From contig JAUWLS010000008.1 of the NCBI GenBank assembly GCA_030613565.1, forward strand, positions 1 through 38,947: a stretch of DNA of 38,947 nucleotides. Reading direction: 5' to 3'. Positions 7,456 to 16,810 of this stretch are shown here, piece after piece. Under the pieces are notes generated by a model. It did not search any database, had not been told where the DNA came from, and saw only the letters and a list, made by a program, of their open reading frames with translations. The translations under genes were made by a program, and so were the position numbers. Each line of letters opens with the position of its first letter. Position 1 is the first letter of the stretch. The DNA comes from Candidatus Shapirobacteria bacterium (GTDB lineage: Bacteria; Patescibacteriota; Microgenomatia; UBA12405; JAUWLS01).

Positions 7456-9797
7456 TTTTTCTTGCAGAGAAAAAAATAGGAAGTACAAAAAAAGAAAGAG
7501 ATAAGAGTGATAATTTTGCCCCAGTGAAAACTTTGAGGTTGATAATTAATTTCTAGTTGATGATCTCCGGCAGGAATTAAATAAGACTGAAGGGCATAAT
7601 TTGTTTGATAAATAGAAATTTCTTTTTGATCCAAATAGGCTTTCCAGTTTTTTGAAAAAGAAATGGAATTAACCAAAAGAGAGTCTTTTGTGGTGTTTAA
7701 GTTAATTTTTTGATAATTGGGCTTGTATTCTAAAACTTCTATAGTCCCCTCCCCTTTTGTTAAATTCTTTTGGTTTTCGTCTTTAAAATTGGGATCAAAA
7801 AGATGGGTGACGTTGAGATCAAAGTTGTCTTGTTTGAGAGCAAGAACAAGATTATCTTTCGAGGAATGTTTTTTAATGTCTTTGGCAAAATAAAAGCGAG
7901 GGAGAGAAAGATTGTCTTTATAAATTTGAACTGTCTTGTCTTCAAAAACAAGTTCGTATCGTGAGTCCTCTAAAAATGAAGGAGGGTCTCCATCGACTGA
8001 AAAACTTCCTTTTTGACGATCAAGTTTTTTAGCCAGAAGATATTGGTTGTTCAAGAGTGGGTAGATGGGTGAATCAAAGTTGTTTAGAAGATGAATTCTT
8101 GAAATCCTTTTGGAAATGTTTCTGGTTTCGACTAAAGACAAGAACTCTCCTTGAGTCAAGGGAAGAAGGGTGTCGTAACCACTGGTGGTTTCAAGACCAT
8201 AAGGCATCCACATGTTTTGAGGGATAACATCTCTGGGCTCAAAGCGAAAAGGTTGGTCTTCGAGACTAGAAAGTTTCTGGGTGATAGGAGTTTGGGGGAA
8301 AATAATTCTTTCGGGAGTAAAGGACCAATATTTTCGAGCTGGATAATAAAGTGAGAAGGTGGTTAGAGAAAAAATTAAGAAAAGAAAGAGAGGTTTAGAA
8401 ACTAGTTTTTTAAAATTAAAGTAGAAAAAGGTGAGGAACAGGAAAGCTAAAAGACTAAAAGTACCAAGAAGGGAGTTTCTGAAAGCGATTTTTGTTTGAA
8501 GTGGGTTGGCAAAGTTTTTTAGAACATAGAAAACAGCAAAGGCAAGAAGAGGAAGCAAAAGAGCAGTGATTTTTAGAAAACTTTTTTTAGTGAAGATGTC
8601 TTTTTTGAGTAGCCGCTCTAGACCAAAGGCAGTAAGGACAGAAAAACCAAAAGTGGTAAGAAACAGTGCCCTGGAAGAGACTCCACCAGAAAGGAAAAGT
8701 AATTTCTCTAAAAAGATACCTATGGGGTTTTTAATGGATAAAAGTAGACCTAAAACCAAGAGAGTGAGGGGCCAGATTTGTTTTTTAGGCCGAGAAAGGG
8801 CAAGAAGAGAAAGGGCAAGAGGGATGGATCCAATCCAAAAAGCGTAGTTGTCGTAAAAAGCGTGACCCCAATAATTCTTGGTTCCTGGATGCCCAAAGAA
8901 GTTTGGAAAAATGAGAGTAAGCAGGTTTCTTAAGGGAAGGTGGGCAGCATTACTGGCTTCGACAGTAGGATCAATCTTTCTTATGGAGGAGAAAAGCAAC
9001 TCAAGACCAGGAAGAAGCTGAATACTAGCAAGAAGGAATCCTAAGACAACGAAGACAGTATATGGAAGAAATTCTTTTTTGAACTTTTTGAGTCTTTTTT
9101 GAAAAAGAAGATCAAGGCCGATAATTAGCCAGGTAAAAATAACTAAGGGCAGATATCCGGAAAAGATTTGAAGAGCTATGGAGAAACTAATTAAAGGAAG
9201 ATATTTTTTGTTTTTGGATTTAAAGTATTTTTCAGTTAAGAGCAGAAGAAGGGGTAAAAAAAGTTGGGTCCAACCATGAATATTGTACTGATGCCAAACA
9301 ACAGCAAAACCTGAAAAGGAGAAAACAATGGCACCTAAAAGAGAGGAAGGTTTACTAAGTTTTTTCTCTTTTAAATAAAGATACATGAAGGAAAGGGAAA
9401 GGAGAGATTGGGTAATTATTCCCCAGCTCCAGGCTATTGGCTCTGAGAAAAGAAGATGAAAAAGATTAGAAGGTGAAAAGACGGCAGACTGAAAGGTAGC
9501 CAGAAGCGGTAGGCCCAGAAAATAACTGGGGTTCCAGAGAGGCCAACTACCAGACTTAAAGGCTTTTATAGCGGCCATTCTCCAGGGATAAATGATAGAG
9601 GGGATATCTGAGGGAAGAGGGTTTTGAATAGGAACTCCAGTAGGATAGTCCCATTTGTAGTCTAACCAAGGATAGTAGGCACCAACGGTTATATCAGAAG
9701 GAATGGGGAGTAGACCGTCTTTAAAAAAAGGCCAGAAAAAGATAATAAGGAGGAGAATGATGATAAAAAAAGGCCAGTTCTTTTTAAGAAAACTCAT
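7452..9797 (-). CDS. YfhO-like GT-C membrane glycosyltransferase (copy 1)
   Basis: A 781-residue paralogue of the next gene, in tandem. The N-terminal loop reads PSDITVGAYYPWLDYKWDY, followed by WNPSYFLGLPLLATFQSAVF, matching the signature of its neighbour. Many membrane helices follow, then a long outside domain with the same terminal motif (AGDHQLEINYQPQSF) before the last helix. It is joined to both neighbours by ATGA overlaps. The two copies have clearly diverged, so they probably differ in donor or acceptor rather than being a recent duplication. Function is inferred from the family: sugar transfer from a polyprenyl-phosphate donor on the outer face. Confidence 0.85.
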   Translation of the reverse strand: MSFLKKNWPFFIIILLLIIFFWPFFKDGLLPIPSDITVGAYYPWLDYKWDYPTGVPIQNPLPSDIPSIIYPWRMAAIKAFKSGSWPLWNPSYFLGLPLLATFQSAVFSPSNLFHLLFSEPIAWSWGIITQSLLSLSFMYLYLKEKKLSKPSSLLGAIVFSFSGFAVVWHQYNIHGWTQLFLPLLLLLTEKYFKSKNKKYLPLISFSIALQIFSGYLPLVIFTWLIIGLDLLFQKRLKKFKKEFLPYTVFVVLGFLLASIQLLPGLELLFSSIRKIDPTVEASNAAHLPLRNLLTLIFPNFFGHPGTKNYWGHAFYDNYAFWIGSIPLALSLLALSRPKKQIWPLTLLVLGLLLSIKNPIGIFLEKLLFLSGGVSSRALFLTTFGFSVLTAFGLERLLKKDIFTKKSFLKITALLLPLLAFAVFYVLKNFANPLQTKIAFRNSLLGTFSLLAFLFLTFFYFNFKKLVSKPLFLFLIFSLTTFSLYYPARKYWSFTPERIIFPQTPITQKLSSLEDQPFRFEPRDVIPQNMWMPYGLETTSGYDTLLPLTQGEFLSLVETRNISKRISRIHLLNNFDSPIYPLLNNQYLLAKKLDRQKGSFSVDGDPPSFLEDSRYELVFEDKTVQIYKDNLSLPRFYFAKDIKKHSSKDNLVLALKQDNFDLNVTHLFDPNFKDENQKNLTKGEGTIEVLEYKPNYQKINLNTTKDSLLVNSISFSKNWKAYLDQKEISIYQTNYALQSYLIPAGDHQLEINYQPQSFHWGKIITLISFFFCTSYFFLCKKK

Positions 9798-10954
9798 GAA
9801 GAAATGAGCAGGGATTTTAGATGACTAACAAAATTGTCTTTTGAAAAGTCTTTTGCTCTTTCTTGGGCCCTTTTTGAAATTTCTTGTCTTATTTTTTCAC
9901 TATCCATTAAAAGTTTAGTATAGGCAGTTAGTTTTTTTTCGGTTTCCCAAAGATAACCGGTTTCCTCGTTTTGAATGACTTCTTTTACTCCACCTTTTTT
10001 GATGGCCACAGGAACACAGCCTGAGCTCATGGCTTCGACAGTGGTCATTCCAAAGTGCTCTACAGACTCAGGGTCCTTTTCTTCATCTACGCCAAATCCA
10101 GCGGCATGCCAAAAGATTTTTGCTTTTGAATAAAGGTCTTTTATGACAGAAAAGTTTTGGTTTACAAGAAATTCAACAGGATAGCCCTGGGCCTGAGACT
10201 TGAGGTTTATAAGATAGTTATTCGCTTCAGGTTCCTTAATGCTTGATCCAGCTAAAACTAACTTCCATCCTGGTTTATAACGATCAGTGATCTCTTTAAA
10301 AACTTTAATTAAAACATCTTGGCGCTTGGTGTTCATAATATTGTCAAAACGGGCAACAGAGAGAATTATATTTTCTTTTTTGGCAGCAGGCTTAAAATTA
10401 TCTGTATCAATAGGGGGATAGAGAACAGAGCTTTTGACCCCATAGGTCTTATCAATGAGTTTCTTTGTAAACTCCGAATTACAAACAATATTCTTGATTT
10501 TTTTAAGTCGAAGACGGTTTAAGGCCTTTTGTTTGTTAGAGACAGTTAGTTTTTTAAAGGGAACTTGAAAATGAAGGGTGTTTATTTTTCCAAACAAGAA
10601 AGGGACGGAACCGTCACTTAGAAAAAAGATATGGTCGTATTGGCTGGTAATAGATTTGATTTTTTGGACACGACTTAAGAGAGTTAGAGGGTTTTTGGAG
10701 TTAGGCTTGGAAACAAAATTGTTTCTTTTTGTTTTTGGATTTTTAGAATCAACACTGAATGGATCTGGAACAATGTTTAAGTTTTTGAGGTCAAGTAGAA
10801 AGCGGGCCTCAGCTTTTTCAATAAAGGAGGGATTTTTTGACCAAAAAATGTCGACTTGCCAACCCAACTTAAGCATGGTTTCGGCGACAGTTAGGGTATA
10901 TTTTTCTCCCCCACCTAAGGTGTCTAGGTAAGGATCATAGATAGCTGCTTTCAT
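9794..10954 (-). CDS. GT4 glycosyltransferase (ALG11-like mannosyltransferase type)
   Basis: A 386-residue GT-B-fold enzyme. The glycine-rich N-terminal motif TLGGGEKYTLTVAE (from residue 12) and the C-terminal EHFGMTTVEAMSSGCVPVA with its E-x7-E pair identify family GT4. SVEHFGMTTVEAMSSG is especially close to the ALG11/alpha-mannosyltransferase branch. The donor would be a nucleotide sugar such as GDP-mannose, acting on the cytoplasmic face. ATGA overlaps join it to the GT2 gene before and the YfhO gene after it. The mannose assignment is an inference from motif resemblance. Confidence 0.85.
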   Translation of the reverse strand: MKAAIYDPYLDTLGGGEKYTLTVAETMLKLGWQVDIFWSKNPSFIEKAEARFLLDLKNLNIVPDPFSVDSKNPKTKRNNFVSKPNSKNPLTLLSRVQKIKSITSQYDHIFFLSDGSVPFLFGKINTLHFQVPFKKLTVSNKQKALNRLRLKKIKNIVCNSEFTKKLIDKTYGVKSSVLYPPIDTDNFKPAAKKENIILSVARFDNIMNTKRQDVLIKVFKEITDRYKPGWKLVLAGSSIKEPEANNYLINLKSQAQGYPVEFLVNQNFSVIKDLYSKAKIFWHAAGFGVDEEKDPESVEHFGMTTVEAMSSGCVPVAIKKGGVKEVIQNEETGYLWETEKKLTAYTKLLMDSEKIRQEISKRAQERAKDFSKDNFVSHLKSLLISS

Positions 10955-11724
10955 TTTTTTCTGTTTTGCATTTCCCAGAGGCGAGCATAGATGATGAAAG
11001 TATTAAAAACCTCAAAGATACTATTTACTATACCAGCTGTACCGTCTTTCCAGGCAGATTGTTTAATCAATCTTTCCCAAAATTTGGTAAGCATCATTCT
11101 GAAAATGCGCCACCAAACGACTGGAGGGTGTTTGGCATCATGAAGGGCTTTTGCTTCGGTTTGGGTCCAGATAATGGTTTTTTCAAGCATGGAAGTAAGG
11201 TCTCGGTGGGTGTAATGTAGAAGATCAGAATTTAGCATGCCCATAGTGCCCTCTATGACAGGTTCTTCATGAACATTACCGACCCATTTTTTGAGTTTGT
11301 TTCTTTTATAGAAGCGTTTAACATGGTCAGGATAAGATCCCCCACTTCTTACTTTCTTTCCTAAATAGTGGTTTTGCCTGGGGAGGGCGTAATAAGTGTG
11401 GGGAGTATTAGATTTTGCAGTTTCAATTAGTTCTTTTTTAAGTTGGGGACTAATTACTTCATCAGCATCAAGATAAAAAATCCAATCTGAAATGGCTTTC
11501 TTAAGACCAAGGTTGCGCCAAATGTCAAAGTGTTTTCCATATTCATCAGAATGGATGACAATGTCTTTAGTAAACTTTTTGGCTATCTTTACAGTATCGT
11601 CGGTGGAGTTGGCGGCAACTAAAACTATTTGGTCAGCCCAAGAAGCACTTTTTAAGGCTTTTTTGATAATCTCTTGTTCGTTACCGGCGATAATGACGAC
11701 ACTAATATTGTTTTTTACTGCCAT
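10951..11724 (-). CDS. GT2 glycosyltransferase (WaaE/KdtX-like)
   Basis: A 257-residue GT2 enzyme with VVIIAGNEQEIIKKAL at the N-terminus, VAANSTDDT, and DAD in YLDADEVISPQLKKEL as metal-binding site. The middle contains the basic/aromatic stretch typical of the WaaE/KdtX-like branch, including HVKRFYKRNKLKKWVGNVHE. A C-terminal hydrophobic stretch may bind the membrane. In Enterobacteria this branch adds glucose to the lipopolysaccharide core; here only the family is assigned. It overlaps the upstream GT2 gene by 10 bp and the GT4 gene by ATGA. A second member of the same branch lies at 12626-13555. Confidence 0.85.
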   Translation of the reverse strand: MAVKNNISVVIIAGNEQEIIKKALKSASWADQIVLVAANSTDDTVKIAKKFTKDIVIHSDEYGKHFDIWRNLGLKKAISDWIFYLDADEVISPQLKKELIETAKSNTPHTYYALPRQNHYLGKKVRSGGSYPDHVKRFYKRNKLKKWVGNVHEEPVIEGTMGMLNSDLLHYTHRDLTSMLEKTIIWTQTEAKALHDAKHPPVVWWRIFRMMLTKFWERLIKQSAWKDGTAGIVNSIFEVFNTFIIYARLWEMQNRKK

Positions 11725-12626
11725 GATCCCTTTCCAAGGCGCTTAAGATAGTAATCAAGAACTGCAATTTTTTCCCACTTTTTACCAAGAATTAGTTTTT
11801 TTAGACTTTCTTTGATCAAAGCCCTTTTAGTTCTTGAGGGGGCGTGTTTTAAGCCAAATAGGAGACGGTTTCTGATTATGTAATAGGTGTGTAAATCAGA
11901 ACCCGAAGCTGACGAGCCGGAGTTTAAGTGCCAGAGCTTGGATTGAGGTACAAAGTAGACCATAAAATCAGCCTTTTTGACCCGTTGAGAAAAATCATTG
12001 TCTTCGTAATAGAGGAAATATTTGTCGTCTAAAAGACCAATCTTTTCAAAGACTTTTCTTTTTACAAAAAGAGCACAGCCGGTGGCAAAGTCGATAGATT
12101 CGATTTTTTTAAACTGACCCTTATCAATTTCGTCTACCCCCCGATTAGAAGCAAGACAGTTTGCCCAATCCATAAGGCCTCCGGCATACCAAATAACTTT
12201 TCCTTGGTCCTCTTTTTGGTAGCGATCTTTATGAAACTCATAACCAGGAGCAAAATAGATAAGAGGAGAAAGAATACCAGCTTTAGGTTTCTTATCAGCA
12301 GCCAGGAGAAGTTTTTTAATAAAATCATCTTTAACCAGAACATCATTATTTAAAAGAAGGACCCAGTCGGCACCCCAAGCAAGAGCTTTTTTTATTCCTT
12401 CATTGTTTCCACCAGTAAACCCAGTGTTTCTAGGAAGCTTTATGAGATCAAGATCGTAATTGTATTTTTCTTCAAGTTTTTTTAGTTTCTGAGGAAGGGA
12501 TCCATTGTCGACAAGAAAGATACGATGTTCAAAACCCCCAGTCTTTATTTTTTTAAGGGAGTTTATAGTTTGAATAGTAAGCTTGGGACGATTCCAGTTG
12601 ACGATAACGGTGGCAACTTTAATCAT
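11715..12626 (-). CDS. GT2 glycosyltransferase (rhamnosyltransferase-like)
   Basis: A 303-residue GT-A enzyme: TVIVNWNRPKLTIQTI at the N-terminus, LVDNGSLPQKL, NND in LLLNNDVLVKDDFI, and the acidic catalytic region YFLYYEDNDFSQRVKKA. It belongs to the COG1216 group together with the genes at 3374-4192 and 4179-5075. The start and the preceding stop share one base in a TAATG arrangement, which implies translational coupling. It probably extends a cytoplasmic lipid-linked saccharide; donor unknown. Confidence 0.85.
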   Translation of the reverse strand: MIKVATVIVNWNRPKLTIQTINSLKKIKTGGFEHRIFLVDNGSLPQKLKKLEEKYNYDLDLIKLPRNTGFTGGNNEGIKKALAWGADWVLLLNNDVLVKDDFIKKLLLAADKKPKAGILSPLIYFAPGYEFHKDRYQKEDQGKVIWYAGGLMDWANCLASNRGVDEIDKGQFKKIESIDFATGCALFVKRKVFEKIGLLDDKYFLYYEDNDFSQRVKKADFMVYFVPQSKLWHLNSGSSASGSDLHTYYIIRNRLLFGLKHAPSRTKRALIKESLKKLILGKKWEKIAVLDYYLKRLGKGSWQ

Positions 12627-13555
12627 TAGGGTTTGATGAACTTAACAAGACCGTGTTTGATTTTACTTGCCAAAAGTTCAACTTTATTGGAAGACTCTTT
12701 CTTTAGATAGTGATTTTGCCAATGGAGATATTCAAAGATGGCTTGGCGGGATGACTTTAAGAAAGTGTCTTTGTTGATTGGCCGAGGCTTAAAGCCTTGT
12801 AAGGACCAAAGTTGGATATAGATAAGAGCAACTGAAAAAGCCTGCATAATAGACAAGACCAGACCATGAATGCCGTCTTTGTATCCAGTACCGGCAAAGA
12901 AGCGAGAGCAAAATTCACCGATTGGTTTAACGACAAGGTCTGATATTTTAATCCTATAACCTTGCTTTTGAAGTTCGTCGGCTTGACGAGCTGAGTACCT
13001 TAGAGCCCTGGTGAGATATTGCTGAACAGAATCGTAGTGAAGGTGCCTTATAGCGAAGCGTTCGTTGTCTAGAAGGGTTATGCCGCTTCCTTTTGTAATA
13101 GGTTGAGAATGGATCTCAGTTTGCCATTTTATAGATTCTTTTTTAAAGAAACGGATTAGATAGTCAGGCCACCAACGAGAGTGACGAAACCATTTTCCAA
13201 AGATTATATTTTTTCGGGGGATACGAACATAGTCCACATTAGATCTTTTGCTGATTTTTAGAAGTTCTTTTTTTAGAGGTCGAGTTAGGTATTCATCGGG
13301 ATCAAGAAGAAGAATCCAGGGACCCTTGGCTTTTTTAAGAGCAAAGTTTCTGGCCTGCTCAACCACGGGCATGTGTTTATGAAAATAGACTTTGGCTCCA
13401 AACTCTTTTGCTACCTTGGCGGAGTTGTCAGTAGAATACATGTCGACGACAATGATTTCGTTGGCGATGTCTTTTACAGAAGAAAGGCATTTTTTAAGAT
13501 ACTTTTCTTCGTTTCTGGTATTAACGACAACAGAGATATTTGTGTTTTTAGTCAT
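12626..13555 (-). CDS. GT2 glycosyltransferase (WaaE/KdtX-like)
   Basis: A 309-residue enzyme from the ATG at 13555, one base after the preceding stop; a longer frame from 13597 uses TTG and overlaps the previous gene. Motifs are VVVNTRNEEKYLKKCL, VVDMYSTDNS, and DPD in LLDPDEYLTRPLKKEL. The later stretch SRWWPDYLIRFFKKESIKW matches the WaaE/KdtX-like branch. Near the C-terminus is a hydrophobic segment and a basic tail. It is a paralogue of the gene at 10951-11724, from which it is separated by one GT2 gene. Confidence 0.85.
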   Translation of the reverse strand: MTKNTNISVVVNTRNEEKYLKKCLSSVKDIANEIIVVDMYSTDNSAKVAKEFGAKVYFHKHMPVVEQARNFALKKAKGPWILLLDPDEYLTRPLKKELLKISKRSNVDYVRIPRKNIIFGKWFRHSRWWPDYLIRFFKKESIKWQTEIHSQPITKGSGITLLDNERFAIRHLHYDSVQQYLTRALRYSARQADELQKQGYRIKISDLVVKPIGEFCSRFFAGTGYKDGIHGLVLSIMQAFSVALIYIQLWSLQGFKPRPINKDTFLKSSRQAIFEYLHWQNHYLKKESSNKVELLASKIKHGLVKFIKP

Positions 13556-13556
13556 C

Positions 13557-15332
13557 TTATTTAAGGACCTGGTAGATTTTAACATTGCCGGAATCAAAAA
13601 TCTTTTCTACACCCAGGTCAACTTCATCTTGAGGCAATGAATCTGGTGAATGAAGATAGATGTAGGAAATGTCGTTATTTACCAAAAAACCTCTAGATTG
13701 ATACTGATCTAATCTTTTTTCAAAGAAATCGACAACCAGGGTTCTTCTTTCTTGCCAGGGGTAACCGGTTATATCGAGATTCATTTGGTCTTCCAAAAAG
13801 ACTGGTTGGGTTGAGAGAGCGGAAACGTAGGCGCTGGTTTCATAAAAACGGAGAGGGATAGGGGTTTTTAAGTTTTGTTTTCGGTCCTTATCCCAAAAAT
13901 AGGTTAAGACTGTCCCCTGCTCTTGTTCTTTTAAGAATGAGAGGGCTTTTAGTTCATTATGAGAAACAGTGGCCGGGGCAGGGTTGCCCAAAGATCCTTT
14001 TAAAGTAGAAATAGAGGTGGGAATGGTAAAAAGAATTATTAAGAAAAACAAAGGGGCATGTTTTTTAGAGGAAGAAAGTTTAGATAAGGCTTGGGCAAAA
14101 TAAAGATTAAAGATAAAAAGAAGGTAGTAGAAAAATTGGATTGTGTTCCAGGTGGTACCACTTTGCACAAAGAAAAGAGGAAAAAGAAAGGCAAAAAGGG
14201 AAATAAGAAGAAGTACCCTATCAAGGTCAGTCTTTTTCTTTTTAAGAACAATTAGAGGGAGAGCGATAATTCTGGTACCTAAATTACCAACAAAGAATAT
14301 CAGAAGAAGGATGATTTCAAGAATAATTAAGAAAGGAAATTTCCAAGAAAAAGCCTGAAGAGCTAGATTTTGTCTTAAGGTAGCAAGGCTGGGAATGTAG
14401 AGTTTGTCTAAAGACTCAACTAAAGAGTGAATAAACCAGAAAGGTTTAAAAACTAGCCCTGATCCACCAGAGAAAACTCCAAAGTAATAAAGGATGAGAA
14501 AAGAGGTGGCAGCCATACTAATCCAAAGATAGAGGTCAAATTTTTTAGCTTCCTTTTTTAGAAATCTAATGAGCCAAAAAGAAAAAATGGCCAAACCAAC
14601 AAGAACGGCAGAGTAAACTTTAATGGCAGAGAGTAGAGCAAGGAAAATACCTAAAAAGACTGCGTTGGATGTTTTTTTCTTGGGTTGATAGTTTTGCCAA
14701 AGAATTAAACCAAGAAGAATGAAGACCAAAGAAAGAGCATAGGGAGGATTAATAAGAGTGGAAATGGACTGCATTGACCAAAAAAGAGACTCTCCACCAA
14801 AAGTCCGATCCCGGAGGAAAGTGATAATCCAACCAAAGGACCCGGCAAAATAGTTTAGAAAAACAAAAAGGAGGGCGGTTTTGTGATCACTGTTTTTTTT
14901 GGCAAAAATGTAAGAGAGGGTCCCCAGAGAGAGGGCTAGAAAGATTGGAAAGATTTGGAAGTAAAACTGAATAGTGTTTAAGGCAATTAGTTTTAAAAAG
15001 AGGGCAGAGAGGAGATTGAAGCCGTAGTGGTAACTTCCCAGTTTTTCTCCAGCAAAAATTGGACTATCTGGGAAAAGAGGAGTTTTTTTTAGTTGTTCTA
15101 TTAGGGAGATGTGCCAGATACCATCATGACCATTAGGGCCCCAGAGACCAATTCCATAATCTCTGGTAATGCCAGATCTGATCATGGGGATTGCAAAGAC
15201 CAAAGAAAGAATGCTTATAAAAAGAGCAGGAAAGGTTTTGATTTTCAGTTTTTTGAAAAGAAAAAAGAAAAGAAAAAAGAGGATTGCTAGAGGGAAATAT
15301 GGAAAAGGAATGTTAGTGAGACTTTCGTTCAT
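13557..15332 (-). CDS. Large GT-C-like integral membrane protein
   Basis: A 591-residue polytopic membrane protein with about 12 hydrophobic segments and a soluble C-terminal region of about 130 residues. After two N-terminal helices an outside loop carries NGHDGIWHISLIEQL and then EKLGSYHYGFNLLSALF, an acidic His/Asp motif in the place where GT-C enzymes keep their catalytic acid. I do not recognise a named family with certainty. It could be a polyprenyl-sugar-dependent transferase or a related polymerase. It is joined to the flippase gene upstream by an ATGA overlap, which fits an outer-face step on the flipped product. Confidence 0.6.
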   Translation of the reverse strand: MNESLTNIPFPYFPLAILFFLFFFLFKKLKIKTFPALFISILSLVFAIPMIRSGITRDYGIGLWGPNGHDGIWHISLIEQLKKTPLFPDSPIFAGEKLGSYHYGFNLLSALFLKLIALNTIQFYFQIFPIFLALSLGTLSYIFAKKNSDHKTALLFVFLNYFAGSFGWIITFLRDRTFGGESLFWSMQSISTLINPPYALSLVFILLGLILWQNYQPKKKTSNAVFLGIFLALLSAIKVYSAVLVGLAIFSFWLIRFLKKEAKKFDLYLWISMAATSFLILYYFGVFSGGSGLVFKPFWFIHSLVESLDKLYIPSLATLRQNLALQAFSWKFPFLIILEIILLLIFFVGNLGTRIIALPLIVLKKKKTDLDRVLLLISLFAFLFPLFFVQSGTTWNTIQFFYYLLFIFNLYFAQALSKLSSSKKHAPLFFLIILFTIPTSISTLKGSLGNPAPATVSHNELKALSFLKEQEQGTVLTYFWDKDRKQNLKTPIPLRFYETSAYVSALSTQPVFLEDQMNLDITGYPWQERRTLVVDFFEKRLDQYQSRGFLVNNDISYIYLHSPDSLPQDEVDLGVEKIFDSGNVKIYQVLK

Positions 15333-16810
15333 TTTCGAGGTTGTTTTTTAAGAGTGGATGAAAGGGTGTTTATAAACCAGTATATTTCTTTTTTAGCCAG
15401 AAGATACATTATGAATCCATAGACTATTGATCCGATGAGTGCCTTTAAGACAAGATCTAGAAGAGGAGATGAGGAGAACGCGATATGTACGAAGATAAGA
15501 ACAATAGTAACTATTAGGGAGGCAAAGAAGGGTTTAGAAACAGTTTTAAATACCTCTATAGACAAATGCTTTTGGGCAAGCCACCAAACAAAGATAGAGG
15601 TTAGGCCAACAATTATCTGAAAGAGGGCAATTCCGTTGTAACCCATCTTGTAAGCCAAGAAAGGAAGAAGGGTCCAAGTTAAAACTGTCCACATAATCAT
15701 AAGATGGAAAGTAATCTTTATTTTTCCAACAGCATTAAAGGCATTGGTGATGGGAGTGGTGACAGAAGCCAGTAAAGAGTTTACGGAGTAGGCAAAGAGG
15801 GCAAACAAAGCTATTTGCCATTTTTCATATTTAGGTACAATGTTGGTTAAATCAACAATCATGAAACACATTAAAACTAAGGCTGGGAAGACAAAAGAAG
15901 AGATATAGAAAATGCTCTTTTCGATAGCAAGTTTTAAATGCTCTTTACTTTTTTGAAGACGAGAGAATCCAGGAAAGGTAACTCGCATAACAGCGTCCAT
16001 TAAAAATCTTAGTGGGAACTGAGACCATTTTTGAGCCCAAGAAGTGATGCCGATTCCAGCAGAACCGACTATGCCCCACATAAAGACATTAGAAAGACGG
16101 TCTTTTACAGTGGCTAAAAGTGAGTTTAATTGATAGGGGACTCCGAACTTGAAAAGTTTCTTGATAGATTTTTTGGAAAAGGCAAATCCAATGGGCCAAG
16201 GCTTTAAAATGTAGGTAACGGCTAGACCTAGAATACTTCTGGCCAGAACCGCCCAAACATAACTTTCAGTCCCCCACCCTCTCCAGGCTAAGACAACGGC
16301 AATAAGATTGAAAGCTGTTATCTCAACAAGATCAATAACGCTTAAGATATCAAACCTTAAGGAGCGCTCTAAAAGAACTGAGGGGATGGTTTTTAGAGAG
16401 GAAGTAAAGAAACCAATCATGAGAGCATAGAGAAGATGTTTTCCGGCAGGTTCAAGGTTTTGTATTTGGGGCACGAAAGGAGAGATTGAAAGAAGGACAA
16501 GAAGAAGAGATACAACTAAGATTTGTTGAATAGTGAAGGTGGTACGAACGTCTCGAAGATTTGGTTTTTTCTTTTTTTGAATGAGAGCAGCAGCCAGACC
16601 AACATCAGAGAAATAGCCAAGGATAGCAACTATTTCAGAGACAGCCGCAAAAAGACCCATTTGGGGTTGGTCAAGGTAGATGCTTAGAAGAAAGAAGCCC
16701 CCAAAGGCAATTGACTGGACAAAGAGATTTCTTAAAGAAAGGTAAAAAAGAGAATGGACCGATTTTCTTTTGATTCTTTTTATCGTTTTTTCTTTTGGGA
16801 TTTGGGACAT
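15329..16810 (-). CDS. Polysaccharide flippase (Wzx/MATE-like)
   Basis: A 493-residue protein with about 12-14 hydrophobic helices and a basic N-terminal tail (KEKTIKRIKRKSVHS). The first helices read LRNLFVQSIAFGGFFLLSIYL and then FAAVSEIVAILGYFSDVGLAAALIQ, the pattern of the polysaccharide_synt/Wzx flippase family in the MOP superfamily. It would carry lipid-linked saccharides made by the GT2/GT4 enzymes to the outer face. It is the only flippase of this type in the window. It overlaps the upstream gene by 31 bp and the downstream one by ATGA. Confidence 0.85.
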   Translation of the reverse strand: MSQIPKEKTIKRIKRKSVHSLFYLSLRNLFVQSIAFGGFFLLSIYLDQPQMGLFAAVSEIVAILGYFSDVGLAAALIQKKKKPNLRDVRTTFTIQQILVVSLLLVLLSISPFVPQIQNLEPAGKHLLYALMIGFFTSSLKTIPSVLLERSLRFDILSVIDLVEITAFNLIAVVLAWRGWGTESYVWAVLARSILGLAVTYILKPWPIGFAFSKKSIKKLFKFGVPYQLNSLLATVKDRLSNVFMWGIVGSAGIGITSWAQKWSQFPLRFLMDAVMRVTFPGFSRLQKSKEHLKLAIEKSIFYISSFVFPALVLMCFMIVDLTNIVPKYEKWQIALFALFAYSVNSLLASVTTPITNAFNAVGKIKITFHLMIMWTVLTWTLLPFLAYKMGYNGIALFQIIVGLTSIFVWWLAQKHLSIEVFKTVSKPFFASLIVTIVLIFVHIAFSSSPLLDLVLKALIGSIVYGFIMYLLAKKEIYWFINTLSSTLKKQPRK

